Positions 42,803 through 54,480 are shown, numbered from the stretch's first letter. The stretch is 64,000 nucleotides of DNA from Aspidapion aeneum (GCA_963576565.1 OY755046.1:48168786-48232785); one strand, 5' to 3'. Notes: generated by a model not told the origin, from the letters alone. Program-made: numbers and translations.

Positions 42803-43623
42803 GGGGAAGATGGGGGAATATTTTTTTTCTTCTGAATACTTTGTTTGTAGTCAAATGTAAGTCTTTCAATGTATTGTTTTTAAATTTTTCTTGTGTTACG
42901 CAAGTAATTTTGAAACATCGTTATGGAGCAATAAAAATTATATTATTTTTTTATGCATATTGATTTGACTAGTGATGTTGCCTTTGAATTTTACTAAAGT
43001 GACTTTTGTAAAGCTGTAAAAATGGCAAGTTGCAGAAATATTAAATGGCATCTAACGCAAATAGTTAGGAATCACTTACAAGTATTTTTGCTGGGGAAAA
43101 ATTTTGGTGTCTTTGCCAAATAAAGCTGTGTACGAAGATTTAGCCTTATCACTTATTTCTGAAACTTGCCATTTCTAAAGCTTTACATAGGTTACTTTTG
43201 TTAAATTTGAAGGCAAGTTCACTAAGTACTCAAATTAATCTGCAATAAAAAAGGATATATTTCTTATTGCCCGATTACGACGTTTTTTATTTTCCCACGA
43301 TAGTCAAAATGAAAGGGTAATTAGGTACATTTCCATTAAGTTTACTTGTTTATGACAAGCAAAATGTAAAATAATATATACAAAGTCTTACATTTGACAA
43401 CAAACTTAAGTATTAAAACTTAAAATAAAGTGTTTTCTCATACAAAAAAATAAATATTATCTAAATTGGATTGCTTGTCCAAAATATGTTTAAAAAAGCA
43501 TTAATATTTTAGTAAAAGAATTTCAAATGTTTTTTTTTAGATATCTCAAATGACAAAAGACAAAATGCAAGAGTAAAAAAAATATTTTCTATTACCCATG
43601 TTTTTTATTCCCCCATCTTCCCC
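42803..43623. mobile_element. TIR element with GGGGAAGATGGGGGAATA ends
   Basis: An 18-bp perfect terminal inverted repeat, plus inner inverted words (GTGACTTTTGTAAAGCTGTA / AAAGCTTTACATAGGTTACT and AAATGGCAAGTT / AACTTGCCATTT). 821 bp, no transposase frame. Lies in the centre of the long inverted repeat. Confidence 0.7.
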
Positions 43624-43639
43624 TTTGTCAAATAAATGA

Positions 43640-43798
43640 GCTCCGCACAATCCTGCAATGATCTGCGCAGCCAGCGCCAGCCAAATGGCGCGGAATGTAA
43701 TAGAAGCTCGCTAAAACACAATTGCGCACGTTCTACGTCAAACTTCTTATGTTAACCGTCTGTGAGTTTGCGGCGTTCCACGAAAGCCGTTAACTAAA
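43640..43798. repeat. Second copy of the GCGCACGTTCTACGT repeat, split by an insertion
   Basis: Matches 25925-26070; its continuation (CATGTGACGTTCAAATGCAA) is found at 44738-44765, after the 939-bp element. The comparison with the unbroken copy defines the inserted element on both sides. Confidence 0.65.
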
Positions 43799-44737
43799 CA
43801 CGGTAAAAAAATTTGTCTGCAATGAAAACAAGTTCTTTTCTTGAATAAATTGTTTTTATTGAAGAAAATTAGTGATTTTGTGAAAGAAAATCAATTTCAA
43901 AATTAAAAATCAAAAAAAGTATCGACAATTGAGAACTTCATTTTCTTTTAGAAACTTCTTTAGTTGATTACCTTTCTAACGGTATGCTACACATTGATAA
44001 GAAAAGAACATTTTTGCTTTAAAATACGGATATTCCGTCAGAAGGGCGAGACTTGCTCGGAATAGGTATGAAAAACAATTTGATGTTTATGATCGTTTAC
44101 CTACTTAAACAAAAGTTAAACTTTTAACAATAATGTCTTGTGTTTTTTATTTATAAATTTTGTTCGAAACGATCATAAACATTAAATTGTTTTTCTTATC
44201 AAGTCCGAACGATTATTTCCCGTCTCACAGAATATCCGTATTTTAAAGCAGTATTGTATTTTTTTTAATCAATGTGTAGCATACCGTTAGAAAGGTAATC
44301 AACTAGAGAAGTTTTTAAAAGAAAATGAAGTTCTCAAGTGTCGATACTTTTTTTAATTTTTAATTTTTAAATTGATTTTCTTTTATAAAATCACTAATGT
44401 TCTTTAATAAAAAACCTCGTATGTCCCTTTGGTAAATAAATTTTAACAAATCTATTAATTAGTTGAAGTAGCATAAGATTACAGAATTATAAAAAAAATG
44501 GTGCTTTTTCCAGACATTAATAAAAAGTTTACGAGGGTTTAAAAGTGGGATTTTGGGTAATTTGACAAAAAAATTTAAAAATTCATATCTCTTTAGCCGT
44601 GACTCTAAGGACAATATCCCAAAAAATTTTGACGGTTCATGTGCGGAACACCCTGTGTATAAATTATTCTCTTGGTGAATAGGAAAGCATAAATTATTTT
44701 ACTTCATCTTTGATCTAAAACAATTTTTTTTACCGTG
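43799..44737. mobile_element. CACGGTAAAAAAA-ended TIR element, 939 bp
   Basis: Ends CACGGTAAAAAAATTTGTCT and AAACAATTTTTTTTACCGTG are inverted. A second, internal inverted repeat of about 250 bp arms (43860-44130 against 44150-44410: AAATCAATTT, AGTATCGACA, GAGAACTTCATTTTCTTTTA, ATTACCTTTCTAACGGTATG) occupies much of the element. CAC(G/T)G ends recall CACTA/Chapaev-type elements, but no transposase or clear target duplication is visible. Confidence 0.65.
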
Positions 44738-45075
44738 CATGTGACGTTCAAATGCAAACAGTTTTAGCTAGGATTGTTAGACATAAGTACAGAGTTAATG
44801 CTGGTAGGATTTGGGTACAAGGTATATACACCGTGTTGAGACAGGTATAGAGAAATTTATCTTGGGGGGAGGGCCGAGGCCTTATGATGTCGTATTTTGT
44901 ACTATTTTATCTTTTTATTCATATAATATGTGGAAAATATGTAAAAAAAATAGGTTTAGGGGGGCTCGGGCCCCAAGGCACCAACACTGTTTGCGCTTAT
45001 GCAGGAATATTAGATTTTGAGTAAACGCGAGGAACAAAGTACTAGCAAATTTCATGCCTTTAGCTTGAAACGTAT

Positions 45076-45454
45076 TGTTACAAATTTATGTTATTTAGAA
45101 TTTATTAAGGTTTAGTGTAGTATTAGGTTGACTTTTCTTATGGTTGTATTATTCGTCTAGGTCTAAGTTGCCTTATTTTTAACCCACACTTGTACTTAAA
45201 TGCGAACCTTCTAGTATCGAAAAAGGATAGATTGTTCGCGAAAGATCGAAGACCCCATATAAAAGCCGGACATCGCGCAACGAGAGTCAGAGATAACGAT
45301 TTGTAGTAATAGCGAGATATTAACACGAAGTTAAAAATCCGATTTCAGTAGTGAGTTATTAGTGCAAATACGTGCGTTTTTGAGTTGTCGAAATAAAATG
45401 ACATATCGTTTTTGACATTTGCTCGTTTTTAATAATTGTTGTGAACCCGTAACA
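45076..45454 (+). mobile_element. Solo LTR, 379 bp
   Basis: Starts TGTTACAAATTT and ends CCGTAACA (TGTTAC/GTAACA inverted ends). It has a TATA box in CCATATAAAAGCCGGACATC, a likely start in GAGAGTCAGAG and AATAAA 58 bp before the end. This is the layout of an LTR with U3-R-U5, most like Ty3/gypsy-class. No internal region or second LTR is in the window, and flanking duplications are not clear. Confidence 0.65.
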
Positions 45455-45830
45455 GTGTAAATAGATGTACAAAGTTGGAGTCTTTCTACAGTTCTTTGTG
45501 TTTGCCAAAAGGTTTTTAGGTATAGAGAATAGAGAATTTACTGGTATTATACATCATTTACACTCTGCCCCTGCCATTGTATCAGGTTACCCGGGTAACA
45601 AGCGTTCATCTGTTTCTTTAAGGCACACTTTTCCCTTTACAAATTTTATTAAGGCATCAATGCACACATACCTAGCTAGTGCCTTTGTGTGTTCAAATCC
45701 TCTCTGCTTTTGAACTAAAATAACGTATATAACATTTTAGAGAAAGAGTTTTGTTGTTTTTTTTTTATATCTACTGAGACTGTGCATCTATATGAGGATC
45801 CAATCCCCCAATTTTTAGGTCAAGTGCACG

Positions 45831-45994
45831 CACTGCAGTCATGGGAGTAGTCAGGGTGGGGCAGGGTGGGGCAAATGCTTGGCACCTGCCCCATCCTGGC
45901 TTTAGCTCATTTAGTAATAAATATTTGACTGTACATTTTTTTGCTTTTTTGTCCCACCCTGAGCGAGACCCTGACTACTCCCATGACTGCAGTG
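45831..45994. repeat. Short inverted repeat, 26-bp arms
   Basis: CACTGCAGTCATGGGAGTAGTC/AGGGT at the left is mirrored exactly by ACCCTGACTACTCCCATGAC/TGCAGTG at the right, with (GGTGGGGCAG)n just inside the left arm. 164 bp in all, a MITE candidate. Confidence 0.7.
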
Positions 45995-47269
45995 GAGACA
46001 GTTGTGGAGGACTCTTCTCGACGTGGGGCCTTAATGTCATCGTTCTTGATGGCTACCAGACCTATCCAAATGGCAACCGATATTAGGCAGCATACGCGCT
46101 GTCCAGCAATCCCGGCAGATAGTCAAAAATCATAACACGGCAGATCAAATAAGTCTTCAATTTAAAAACTTCCCACATAGCCAATAACGTAAACAAAAAT
46201 ATAAAAAAACGAGGAATCAAGCTATAAAAATGTAATTTTTCTAAATTTTCTAGTGCTGTGTATAGTATAGTAGTATATAAAAAGTCTTTTTTACCCTCGT
46301 TATTTTCATGTGTCAAATTCACACTTGAAAAGTCCTTTACAGCATGTTCTAAAATGCCCCTAGAAAGACTTCTCAAACCTACTAACTTCCTGCGTTTTTT
46401 TGTCACGTTTTTTTTAATAACTTTTTTTTAACTTAAAAGTGAAGCGAAAGAAAGTTTCAAAAATTCACTAGTTTAAGACTACAACAGTTCAAGATTCTAA
46501 AGGATGGCGCTCAAGTCAAGACCAAATCTCTATACAGACATTATGTCGTCTTTAAAAGCTAAACAAGATTTTGTAACAGTAAATACTTTCACGCAATATT
46601 AATGTGTCTTTATCAGATTAATAACTGATGCGTCGTAATCGTGAAGGATCAGGTATCAATTCATTAAGTGGTTTTTGGAGTTTAGAGGCCAAAGCACTCT
46701 TGGATAGATTTCGTCGAAGTGAAAAATGTCTCAAAAATATTCGGTAGAAAAGCCATGCAAATCGCGTTTTAAAATTCGTGTAGAAAAGGCGCGAACCTAA
46801 TGTGATTTTAACGTTAATAAAAATCAACTTCACTTGAAAATAACGTAAAAATATTGCTGTTTTGCTTTGATAATAACGTTATTACAACGCTGTTTTTAGC
46901 AATGTTATTTTTTATAACGTTTACGAATGACCTATTAAGCTTGTTTTCATATATGAAATAAATGTTTTTTTCTAGCAGCTATTAAAAATTTTTAATTTTT
47001 TTTTCTTACGCGTTTTTTGCATGTTAAACACGTAATTGTGCTATGTGGGTAAAACGTGAAGGTAAAAAAAAGATAAAATTCAGCAAGCTGCGGTTAACGC
47101 TCATCCGCACATACAGCACAGTGTAATTTGGTCGATGCCTGGGCTGCTGCAAGATCCACTTAAGATAATTTGTGTAATAAGGATAGCTTTTGGTATTCCA
47201 ACGGATCCAAAATGCCATCGGGCGTTGGATGTGGAGTTGTTAGTATTTAAGAAAAAGTCAAGATTAAAC

Positions 47270-48115
47270 ATAGTCTCGGCCAATTGGCTACTATATTTCA
47301 GCCCGAACTCGTAGCCATTGAACTGTGTGCCCGGTGGATTACTGACCACAAATGGACCAACAGGACAATAAAAAATCTTCTCCGACAGTCAAGCAGCAGC
47401 CTTAAGAGCGCTTGAATCCTATACGGTCTCATCGAGAACCGTGAGGAGCTGTAGGGATTCGCTGAATGCGCTTGGTAGCGCTAACAATGTGTCATTAGTA
47501 TGGATACCAGGGCATTCTGGGCACGAGGGAAATGAAGCCGCAAACCTAGTAGCGAGGGAAGCGGCATCTGCCAAATTTTTCGGCCCTGAGATAGCCCTGG
47601 GGATATCATACAATGCTGTTAAATCAACAATATTAAGATGGATGGAGAATAGCTTCCAACAATACTGGATAAATATACCAGAACTGACTTACTCTAAAGA
47701 GTTCATTAAAGGACCTTTGCAGAAACAGAGCCAGGAACATTATTGGACTTACCAGACAGGAGATACGTATAGTGGCTGGTCTTTTTACGGGTCATTGTCG
47801 ACTGAGAGCACCCATGTACAGAATGGGACTAACAGAAGAGACCGAATGTAGACTCTGTATGGAGGATGACGAAACAGTCAGACATGTACTGTGCGAATGT
47901 CCGGCTATTGCACGTTTACGTCAGAACACTTTCGGTAAATCTCAGATTGACTCTGAATAGAATCTCACCCAAACTGATAGCCAGCCTTTTTGGAGGATTA
48001 GGCATACAGTGCTGAGAAACCACTCAAAAGTGAACCACAATAGATCTATCTACTGGTGGTCACAGTGGAAGGGCTGTGAGGCCCACTCACATATGAATCA
48101 TCATCATCATTTGTG
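47270..48115 (+). pseudogene. 3' end of a Jockey/I-type non-LTR retrotransposon (RNase H)
   Basis: FQPELVAIELCARWITDHKW (47297 on), then after a frameshift FSDSQAALRALESYT, VSLVWIPGHSGHEGNEAANL (47491 on) and a last shifted frame with ETECRLCMEDDETVRHVLCE. These are the RNase H core (DSQ, WIPGHSGHEGNE-D/N) and the C-terminal C-x2-C...H...C segment. The tail ends in (ATC)n at about 48098-48112. At least two frameshifts make it dead. The closest relative in the window is 13927-14640. Confidence 0.8.
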
Positions 48116-48239
48116 TAATGAAAAGTAAAATAAACTGTTTGATTTAAATCTGTAATCTACCCGATTTAAATTTTGTGGGGCTAACACCAATTAGGTAGTT
48201 GGTTAAAAGTAGGAGAAGTTCCTTTTTAATGGTGCATTT

Positions 48240-48530
48240 GTCAATAGATATTTATTGCAACAAAGCCAGGCAGTATTTATGCCAGGCACTATTCTGACAG
48301 TCTCGCAATGCAAACTGACAGTTGATCTTTCAAAATTGACATGCCAAAGTCGAATTTATAAATCCATTTGTTTATTTTCCATTATTAATGGCGGCACTAT
48401 TAATTCCGGCTCTTATAAAACACAAAGGCCTAATTTTGATAGAAGGCAGCTGTCCTTATAGTGCGAAACTGTTAGAATAGTGCCAGGCACAATTACTGCT
48501 TGGCGTTATTGCAATAAGTCCCTTTTACCT
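48240..48530. repeat. Copy of the CAGGCAGTATT repeat found in SDR gene 3
   Basis: AAGCCAGGCAGTATTTATGC, TCTGACAGT..., TTGATCTTTCAAAATTGACA and CTTATAAAACACAAAGGCCT match pieces of 35860-36000 and 36725-36890. Both ends of this copy carry the GCCAGGCA..A(T/C)T word in opposite orientation. Confidence 0.5.
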
Positions 48531-49230
48531 CATCGGCAACTCAAGAGAGGATAGCACTAAAAATAAAGTCGCTAACTTTCATTTAATAAAAACAGACACT
48601 AATAAATTCGGTTCTTACATGAACAAAGGCCGGATTTTGAAAGAAAGTAGCTGCTTTTTGCATGTAACTCTGTCACAATACTACCGATTTTAAAATAAGG
48701 TCAGGTTTTATTCCAACAACTATCTATTATGTGGTGTATTTTGTGCATACGTTATTTTGGTCAGAATTTTGTACACGTACACGCACAGAGAGGCAATATG
48801 GGCATTTTATTAGATTTGTTTTGATTATTTTGATTACAGGAGAGGTATTTTGAGACACTTTGTTGCTCTTGGGGGGCGGTAACTCGAAAATGAGAAGAGT
48901 TCGATGTGTAATTCGGACCCACTGAATATGACACGTGAACTTTATTTAGAGAAATAGACGGAAAATTTGATAAATTAGATTTTAAGTTGCCTTAATTCGA
49001 TTTAAGTCTATTTTTCTTTCCTCTAAGCGCTGTTTCTGTTTCACAAGAAGAGAGGAAGCGATTGAGAAACCTGAATTACAAGCAAGCCAAATGTGTTTAG
49101 CAGCCAGGTCTACTCCTAGAACCTTTTCCACACAATTTCTATTACTACTTAATCCTGGCGATTAGTCTTTGCTGGATTATACTTTACTGCAGTTCGTCTA
49201 TGATTCTTTTAGGTCTTCAAGATTTTCCGC
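48531..49230. other. Unassigned intergenic DNA
   Basis: No coding region or named repeat recognised. 48555-48720 loosely repeats words of the preceding copy (AATTCCGGCTCTTATAAAAC-like, GGCC..ATTTTGA). Confidence 0.3.
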
Positions 49231-50170
49231 ATGACGGATCTGACACCTTGCTACCCCATTAGCACACGTACTCCACGTTATATCAACCTTGGAAACAGTT
49301 TTATGTAAATATCTCCGAAATAAAACCTCCTACGAACTTTTTGGTTATAACACAATTTTTTTCAAAAAACGCGCGATACTTCATTCCGAAAACAGCATAT
49401 TAATGCGACGCTCCGTTAAAAAGATAGCATTTTTTAAAACTTTTTAACTGTCAAAAAACTAGCATTGATGAATTTTAACTTAAATATTATCAGCTCGTTG
49501 CAGTATCGAGTACTATTTTATCTGAAAATTTCATGAAAATAGGTTAAGCGATTTACATACACACATACACACACAGACAGACATCACGACGATATTGCTA
49601 GGGTAGGTAAAACTACACCCAAATTACACATTTTCGGCGTAATCTGAAAAAAAAAATTCGTTGAAAATAATACCTTCTCTAGCCATTACTACAAGGGCTA
49701 GGAAAGCAAAAATTGCTAAGAATCTTAATTTATTTTTATTCCTGCACTTTCATTCTCCATTAAAATTTTTACCTTCCTAGCACGCGCAGCAATGGCTACA
49801 GAAGGTAGTTTACGAAAAATTTTTTCTTGAGAACCGAATTCAAAATGTGATATTGGGTGTATTTTGACCTATTTAAGCATTATCGTCGTGATGTTTGTCC
49901 TTGTGTTTGTGTGTGTATGTCTGTCCGTAACACGATAGCTCCTAAACCGCTGAACTGATTTTTATAAAAATTTTAGGTAAAATAGTATACATTACTGTAA
50001 ATAGCTGATTAGATTTTGGTTCGGTTCGGTTAACGTTACTCTTTAAAGGAGCATCACATTAATATGTGGTTTTTTAAATATAGTAGAACACGCGTTTCTC
50101 AATAATTTATTTTATTACTAAAAACATCGTAGGAGCTTCCGTTTCTGATATATTTATAAAAACAGTTTCC
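49231..50170. repeat. Dispersed repeat pieces with two facing TACCTTC hairpins
   Basis: 49231-49440 and 50040-50170 are facing copies of a repeat also present after SDR gene 3 (GACGGATCTGA, TATATTT/AAATATCTCCGAAA, GGAGCATCGCATTAATATG). The TACCTTC hairpin occurs at 49669-49707 and, inverted, at 49770-49808. A (ACAC)n/(GTGT)n pair sits at 49560-49585 and 49895-49920. The whole stretch is thus a loose inverted repeat centred near 49740. Confidence 0.6.
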
Positions 50171-50178
50171 AATGCTGA

Positions 50179-50569
50179 TATTGTCGCACCCCGGCTTTCG
50201 CGACTATAGGGTGCGAGCCATATTGATAGGGTTGTTGGAGAAGACGAAGATCGTCAGTCTCTAAACAACCTTACCAATATATATTTTATTTAAATGTAAC
50301 ATTAAATAGCTTCGGAATGAAAACAATGTAATGGTTTAAGACATGTATTGGTAATATTAAAATTCCCTTTCTTTTATAAAATTATATCCAATATAAATAT
50401 AAAGATAAATAAAACCAGACACAGGTCAGGACACATCTTTGGGCTCTGTACTCTTTTACTTTCACTTACTAAGATACCCGCTAATAAGCCAGCACCTTCC
50501 AATACAACTTTCTTCCTGCGTCAGCACTTATTGGCGATGGGTCGTTGCCAGGGCCATAATTGCTGACAC
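50179..50569. mobile_element. Possible solo LTR (TGTCGCACC...GCTGACA)
   Basis: TGTC...GACA ends, about 391 bp, AATAAA at 50407 and a GCACCC/GGGTGC palindrome near the left end. No polypurine tract, primer site or duplication was found. LTR is only one reading of it. Confidence 0.3.
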
Positions 50570-50759
50570 ATCAAAGCGAAGTTCGTTCACTGAACTTTTA
50601 TAAGGTACTGCCTCATCAGCATTTAGGAGAAAGTTGTTTTTTAAATAATTTTGAAATAATAAATTTTATGAAGATCTGATTTTAATATTTTACCTATTTG
50701 ACAATAAAGCAAGTTTACTTAAAGTATGCTAATGGTTGGGCTAGGAAGGTACCAGATCC

Positions 50760-51265
50760 ATTTACATGGATTCATTTATTTATTTAAGAAAGCTAAGGTC
50801 TATATCAATTTATGTGGGCTTGAGCATGAAGTACATTAAAACTAAAATTAAATCAAACACAGATGAAGATATCAAAATCAGAATAAACCAAAAGAAAATA
50901 GAAGAAGTAGAGGAATGTATTATATACCTGGTACAAATTATTATTAAACTAAAAAAAGAAAACCAAACAGCTGAAATGAAGAGACGAGTAAGATTGGCCT
51001 GGGCAGCATTGGATAAAGTAAGCTACATATTAAAAAATAAGAAATATTTCCAGCACCTCAAAACGAACGTGTATAACCAATGTGTCCTTCCTATACATAT
51101 GGATTCCACACCTGAACAAAATCAAACACGCGAGAACTAGATGGATAAACACGGCGACGGAGAGAGAAGAGTGGCAGATATTGGAGGATGCCTTTGTCCA
51201 AAGATGGATCGAAGAGGACTAAATAGAGAGATAGGTAGAATATCTGCAATATCCTAAACTAAATG
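50760..51265 (+). pseudogene. 3' fragment of the RTE-like reverse transcriptase family
   Basis: TKIKSNTDEDIKIRINQKKI and VSYILKNKKYFQHLKTNVYN match the minus-strand copy in intron 2 of SDR gene 2. The same junction to the 3' tail (CCTTTGTCCAAAGATGGATC) follows, with a GATAG-rich end near 51230. The frame ends at 51137 after frameshifts. Confidence 0.7.
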
Positions 51266-51525
51266 TATCACCTTTAAGAACACTCTGTTTATATAATTAG
51301 TGTTTTTTTCTTTTTACCACGCTCCCTATAAAAAACGGAAGCTAAAAGCTGTCAGGATTTAAAACAGGAACACGAGCTGAAGTGCTCTTTAAACTGCTTT
51401 ACCCTAAAGCGTCGTTTTTTAAAAAAGGTCGTTTTGTTGTAAAAGGGTGACATGCACGTGTCGGCTATTTCAGGGCAAAATACATGCAACCAAATCTTTT
51501 TGTCAGGGTTTAGGCACAGAAGAGT

Positions 51526-52231
51526 ACTCGCGGCTACAGACTAAAATGCACTCTGGCTCCTTCGATTTCGAGGTTATGTTTTAATTGTTTTGTTTTTGTT
51601 TAAATAGCCTGGAGCATGGAATAAATAAATTTCTTCGATGGTGGAAGTGTTTGAAGTCCTTTCGAGTTTTAAAAATTAGTATTAAAAATATTTGTCGTGT
51701 CGTTAGTTCGGTCAAATTTAGTTCAAAATAGCGCTAGTAACGAAATAGGGTGTCTTTCTAACATATTTTTTCAAAAGAAACTTCCCTGACTACTTTTGCG
51801 GGATCCTAGCGGGTGTGAAACAAAACCGAACCGAACCGAACTTAACCGAATCGAATTATCGGTTTAGTTCGGTTTGGTTTCACAACCTCTGGGATGCCGG
51901 TTCGGTTCAGTTCCGTTCGGTTCGGTTCGGTTTTGTTTCACACCCGCTAGGATCCCGCGAAAGAAGCCAGGGAAGTTTTTTTTTGAAAAAATATGTTAGA
52001 AAGACACCCTATTTCGTTACTAGCGCTATTTTGAACTAAATTTGACCGAACTAACGACACGACAAATATTTTTAATATTAATTTTTAAAACTCGAAAGGA
52101 CTTCAAACACTTCCACCATCGAAGAAATTTATTTATTCCATGCTCCAGGCTATTTAAACAAAACAAAACAATTAAAACATAACCTTGAAATCGAAGGAGC
52201 CAGAGTGCATTTTAGTCTGTAGCCGCGAGTC
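51526..52231. repeat. Near-perfect 0.7-kb palindrome
   Basis: From ACTCGCGGCTACAGACTAAA (51526) to TTTAGTCTGTAGCCGCGAGT (52231) the sequence is its own reverse complement over arms of about 300 bp, with only scattered differences. The centre (51815-51945) is rich in CCGAAC/GTTCGG runs and holds the only unpaired stretch. No coding content is evident. Confidence 0.9.
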
Positions 52232-52239
52232 AGAAGAGT

Positions 52240-53149
52240 CACCCGTTTAGGTAGATATGAGTGACGGCTGCTACAGGGAGGTCAACAGGGCAGTGCCCTC
52301 CCAAAACTAGACAACAAACAGTATTTTTAATTAATTTATTTAAAAACAGTTAAATTTTTCCTTACGACATGTCTAGTTCTTTAGCGTAAATAATTACAAG
52401 CCGGCAGAACCGCGCGGGACAAGATTTCAATTTCACCCGTTTTTTCTCGGTATATGGGAGGAATGTTTTTTTAGCTGACGTCGGTCATCTTCATCGTGCG
52501 AAAACGTTCGTTGCCCTTCCTACGCGTTGTCAGTTCTATCCTTAGTGAAGACGTATGAGTTTGTTTTGATTTAGGGTAGGTCAGTAGTTTAATGCCTTGC
52601 CGATCGGGGTTTATTATAAATAAGGAAATAAATACCGTCGATTATATAATTAACTGTGCAAATTTAAATAGGTTGACATACAGGGGCCAAAAGAAGCAAA
52701 AACCAAAATATTTCTGGCTTTGCGTGCGTTTTTAATAATTTTTAGGGCTGAAATTTAAATACACAGGTGACGAGATGCGCCGCAGGCGAAAATTTTTGAA
52801 ATACTCAATATTTGTTATAAAAAAAATGAAAAAAGTGTTGTTGCGGTTAAATATTGTTTAAACTTGCGGTTGTTGCCTTGGCGTTTTCTTCCTTTGAACT
52901 GAAAAACGTTTATGTCAGGAAGGAGGGGGGGTGCCCGGGCCCCTCTGCCCCCCCCCCCCGGATCCGTCACTGTTGACATATGAACTTCCATTACAAATAA
53001 AATCTTTAGGGCCACATAGACCGGACCTAAACATTAAACAAAATTTTAGTGCAAGTAATGCAGAGGGGTGTTCCAAAAAAACTTATAATAGAAAATTTCA
53101 TAAAAAAATAATGCGATGCTGAAAATTGTTTGTGCGGTTGTGAAAAAAA
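52240..53149. other. Unassigned intergenic DNA, probably left part of an hAT element
   Basis: No gene recognised. 52915-52975 (GTGCCCGGGCCCCTCTGCCC, C run, GGATCCGTCACTG) has the C-rich, CACTG-ended look of hAT termini seen at 19565-19729. The hAT coding remnant follows directly. Confidence 0.35.
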
Positions 53150-53510
53150 ATGCTTTTTTTTTGCTTTATTTGTCTTATTATAAACAATCCACGAAGTGAT
53201 CCTGCGTGGGTGGCAAAGGGAATGTGTGATATCAAGCACTTCGGTGAAAAGTTAAAAAGACGCAAAGTAAGTGCTACTCATTTAAACAACCACATAAAAT
53301 TTTCTATGCTAGGCAAGACTGAGATTAGGTGCCAATTGAATAGTGCCTATAGGTAGAGAACGTATTATGTTAAATGTGAATGCTCCTTTTCAACTGTAAA
53401 GCGTATTAAAACATTTACCTCCTTTTCAACATTAAAGCGTATTAAAACATTTACAATGTGTGAAAGTAGATTGAACGCCTTAGCTAAAATTGTTGACTAC
53501 GGACAATTTT
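53150..53510 (+). pseudogene. hAT transposase remnant (TTF-type finger plus C-terminal piece)
   Basis: 53180-53300 reads NPRSDPAWVAKGMCDIKHFG then EKLKRRKVSATHLNNHIKFS, the TTF-type zinc-finger region of ZMYM1-like hAT transposases. After a deletion of the catalytic core the frame at 53379 on reads CSFSTVKRIKTFT, repeats as SFSTLKRIKTFT, then SRLNALAKI, from the C-terminal dimerisation region. The 39-bp repeat of the FST-KRIKTFT block is a local tandem duplication. Confidence 0.7.
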
Positions 53511-54480
53511 AATGAACTTGTCGTTGAGCACTTTGGGAATGTAAAAGAAAGGCGAATGGACTTTATCTATAAACAAATAAACTACAAACCACACCAAGTA
53601 ACTTGTTTGTAAAATGCTAAAATAAAATTATTTAGGTAAGCTTTTATCTCCTTTTTCATGCAATATAAATTTCTGCCCCCCCAATTTATCACGTCACCAG
53701 CCGCCACTGGTAGATATACTAAAAACAGATTTTTACGAATGCAACTACTGATGACAGAATGACGCATAGAATTTTGCAGCAATGGAGTTAACAAAAATGT
53801 TTCCAGGACTATGAATCTATGACCCATGTAATTCCTTTTATGTAAAACACTCTGTATAAAAATCACTATATAAACCTGCTGGACCCCCTTGTCAAAGAGT
53901 CTATACTTTAATAAACTCTGTAATGCAATAATTATTGTTATCTCTACGACGACAAAAAACCGTATGCCAAACAAACGCAGCGGGTGACTTTCTCACTCCC
54001 TAACAGGACAATATGCCCTTTTTAGCTCTGGCTGATCTGGAGCGAAATATCTTCTTATGTTGGGTATTGCTAGCTAAAAGCTCGCTTATTAAAAAGCCTA
54101 AAAAATATACTGTGATTTTAGAGTGCCACTCCTACAAAAATTGTTGCCTAAACAAAATTTTTTGATGTACCAAACTAAATTTGTTTACATGGGGGATCAC
54201 CTTGTTGAACCTCGCTGTCATGAAAGGCTACTGTATAGACCACACCTGGACATGGGCGATTCCTGATTTGGTTGATTAGAAATTGGCATCTGGTTTGCGA
54301 CTATGACTAAAGATGTATCTTCAAGAATTATTGGGGGTTTTGTGGTGGCTTTTTGTGAAGTGTGTGGCTTTAGGAAGAGCTAAGAGGAACCCCCAATGTT
54401 TCTTAATTAAGTAACAAACAACGCGCCGTAACTCCTAAATTAATGATCTGCAGAGTTTTTCAAGCGATAAGAAGGTAGGT
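53511..54480. other. Unassigned intergenic DNA
   Basis: 53685-53705 (GTCACCAGCCGCCACTGGTA) could be the right terminus of the hAT element. A 130-codon minus-strand frame (53974-53582) has no recognisable domain. The rest shows nothing. Confidence 0.3.

Larger units (their letters stand above)
41702..46895. repeat. Long inverted repeat: two 740-bp arms around 3.7 kb
   Basis: The left arm (about 41702-42440) and the complement of the right arm (about 46185-46895) share TAATAACG..GTTATCAAA, ATTTTTACGTTATTTTCAA, AAAGACACATTAATATTG, CACATGAAAATAACGAGG and GAGGAATCAAGCTATAAAA. Both arms keep one readable segment: left, plus strand about 42270-42425 (GLRSLGVLKHVVEDFSSVNL, then AHENNEDKKDVI); right, minus strand about 46400-46250 (GLRSLSRGILEHAVKDFSSV, then NLTHENNEGKKD). 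I do not recognise this peptide. The centre is filled with younger elements listed separately. It could be a long-TIR element (Mutator- or foldback-like) or an inverted duplication. Confidence 0.65.

Noticed and set aside
45841..46135. Two overlapping 64-81-codon frames
   Set aside because: They overlap a short inverted repeat and show no domain or codon bias.
53582..53974. 130-codon minus-strand open frame
   Set aside because: No domain; lies between transposon remnants.
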